A stretch of DNA of 8,209 bases from an uncultured Flavobacteriaceae bacterium (GTDB lineage Bacteria > Bacteroidota > Bacteroidia > Flavobacteriales > Flavobacteriaceae). The notes under the pieces were generated by a model that searched no databases, was not told the origin of the DNA, and worked only from the letters and a program-made list of their open reading frames with translations. Shown here piece by piece: positions 7,932 through 8,209 of the stretch (position 1 is the first letter of the stretch; the number at the start of each line of letters is the position of its first letter). The position numbers were made by a program, and so were the translations under genes. The stretch spans positions 1-8,209 of the forward strand of contig CAMZLT010000113.1 of NCBI GenBank assembly GCA_947311745.1, written 5' to 3'.

Positions 7932-7946
7932 GACGGAAAATAGCAA

Positions 7947-8126
7947 ATGAAAATTTCAAAAACTAAAATATCGAAAACCATCGCATTAATATTTTTACTA
8001 AATTTTAATGTTTATGGATATAATTCCAAAACCTATCTAACAGAACTTATATCTAATAAAGATTCTATTTTGTTACTCCTTGTTCTGATGCCTCTTTTAA
8101 AATTGACATCTTTTCCTGTTTTGTGA
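7947..8126 (+). pseudogene. 5' remnant of an exported-protein gene, fused to antisense IS3 sequence
   Basis: The frame starts at ATG 7947 and stops at TGA 8124-8126, 59 codons. Its first part looks like a genuine secretion signal: a basic start MKISKTKISK, a hydrophobic core TIALIFLLNF, then NVYGYNSK with a plausible cleavage site after VYG. A polar, normal-looking sequence (KTYLTELISNKDS) follows to about residue 40. From about residue 41 (near 8068) the DNA is the antisense strand of an IS3-family orfA, so the remaining residues (LLLLVLMPLLKLTSFPVL) are not part of the original protein. The gene is therefore truncated. What it encoded cannot be told from 40 residues. The predicted promoter at 7812-7843 would still transcribe it. 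A continuation, if any, would lie beyond the right edge. Confidence 0.5.
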
Positions 8127-8142
8127 ATGTTCGTTTACTCAT
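8065..8142 (-). pseudogene. Truncated IS3-family transposase orfA (first 25 codons)
   Basis: The minus-strand frame from ATG at 8142 encodes MSKRTFTKQEKMSILKEASE and ends QGVTK before a TAG. This is the typical start of the IS3-family OrfA helix-turn-helix protein, where a sequence of the form M(S)KR-FT-EQK--IL-EA---GV is followed by the recognition helix. Full OrfA is roughly 90-120 residues, so the DNA-binding domain is incomplete and no function is expected. The stop codon itself probably comes from the flanking gene remnant, not the IS. Confidence 0.75.
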
Positions 8143-8206
8143 AATGGACAAATTTATTACATTTATTTAACTATAATCTTGTCCGAGTTTTTTGGGGGCT
8201 AATACA
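8068..8206 (-). mobile_element. Remnant of an IS3-family insertion sequence (left end)
   Basis: Read on the minus strand, the segment begins with TGTATTAGCCCCC, followed after AAAAAACTC by GGACA. This matches the general form of IS3-family terminal inverted repeats (TG..., a C-run, GGACA). A ~60-nt AT-rich leader follows, then the start of orfA. The element breaks off near 8068 after 25 orfA codons. The second inverted repeat, the rest of orfA and all of orfB are missing, so it is immobile on its own. The AGG just outside the repeat (8207-8209) could be one copy of a 3-bp target duplication, but no partner can be identified. Confidence 0.75.
8180..8206 (-). repeat. IS3-family terminal inverted repeat (single copy)
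   Basis: The element tip reads TGTATTAGCCCCC on the minus strand and runs through AAAAAACTC to GGACA. This is the transposase-binding end. No mate in the opposite orientation occurs in the window, consistent with a one-ended, decayed element. Confidence 0.6.
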
Positions 8207-8209
8207 CCT

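Noticed and set aside
7947..8126. A real 59-residue secreted or membrane protein
   Set aside because: The last third is encoded by the antisense strand of IS3 orfA, so the frame is better explained as a truncated gene plus IS sequence.
1..8209. CRISPR array, tRNA/rRNA genes, toxin-antitoxin or phage-defence genes
   Set aside because: No regularly spaced direct repeats, tRNA-like cloverleaf sequence or recognisable defence motifs were seen on either strand.

Overview
The window looks like chromosomal DNA from a low-GC member of the Bacteroidota, most likely family Flavobacteriaceae. The evidence is very AT-rich DNA, start codons without Shine-Dalgarno sequences, promoter-like TAnnTTTG boxes instead of sigma70 elements, and a large TamB-type protein and a lipoprotein subtilase of the style seen in flavobacteria. 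The genus cannot be fixed from this sequence.

Layout. The left part (1-4978) is read leftwards. A very large TamB/AsmA-like envelope protein gene (470-4918, probably starting slightly further upstream) is followed after about 20-40 nt by the 5' part of pfkA, ATP-dependent 6-phosphofructokinase, which runs off the left edge. A roughly 150-nt AT-rich divergent intergenic region follows. The middle part (5128-7695) is read rightwards. It is a two-gene unit: a metallo-beta-lactamase-fold hydrolase, then 12 nt later a lipoprotein-type S8 (subtilisin-like) serine protease. An 18-bp perfect-stem intrinsic terminator closes it at 7714-7756.

The right part (about 7760-8209) is degraded accessory DNA. 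It holds a good candidate Bacteroidota promoter, a 25-codon mini-ORF, and the first ~40 codons of a gene for a probable exported protein. That gene is cut by a 139-nt remnant of an IS3-family element lying on the minus strand. The remnant consists of its terminal inverted repeat, its 5' non-coding end and the first 25 codons of orfA.

Functionally the window combines outer-membrane and lipid transport housekeeping (TamB), central metabolism (pfkA) and an uncharacterised hydrolase plus surface or periplasmic protease pair. I see no CRISPR array, defence island, tRNA or rRNA, and nothing that clearly amounts to a new system. The points most worth a second look are the missing conventional start codon of tamB, the ~220-residue spacing between catalytic Asp and His in the subtilase, the hydrolase-protease pairing, and the gene/IS junction at the right end.
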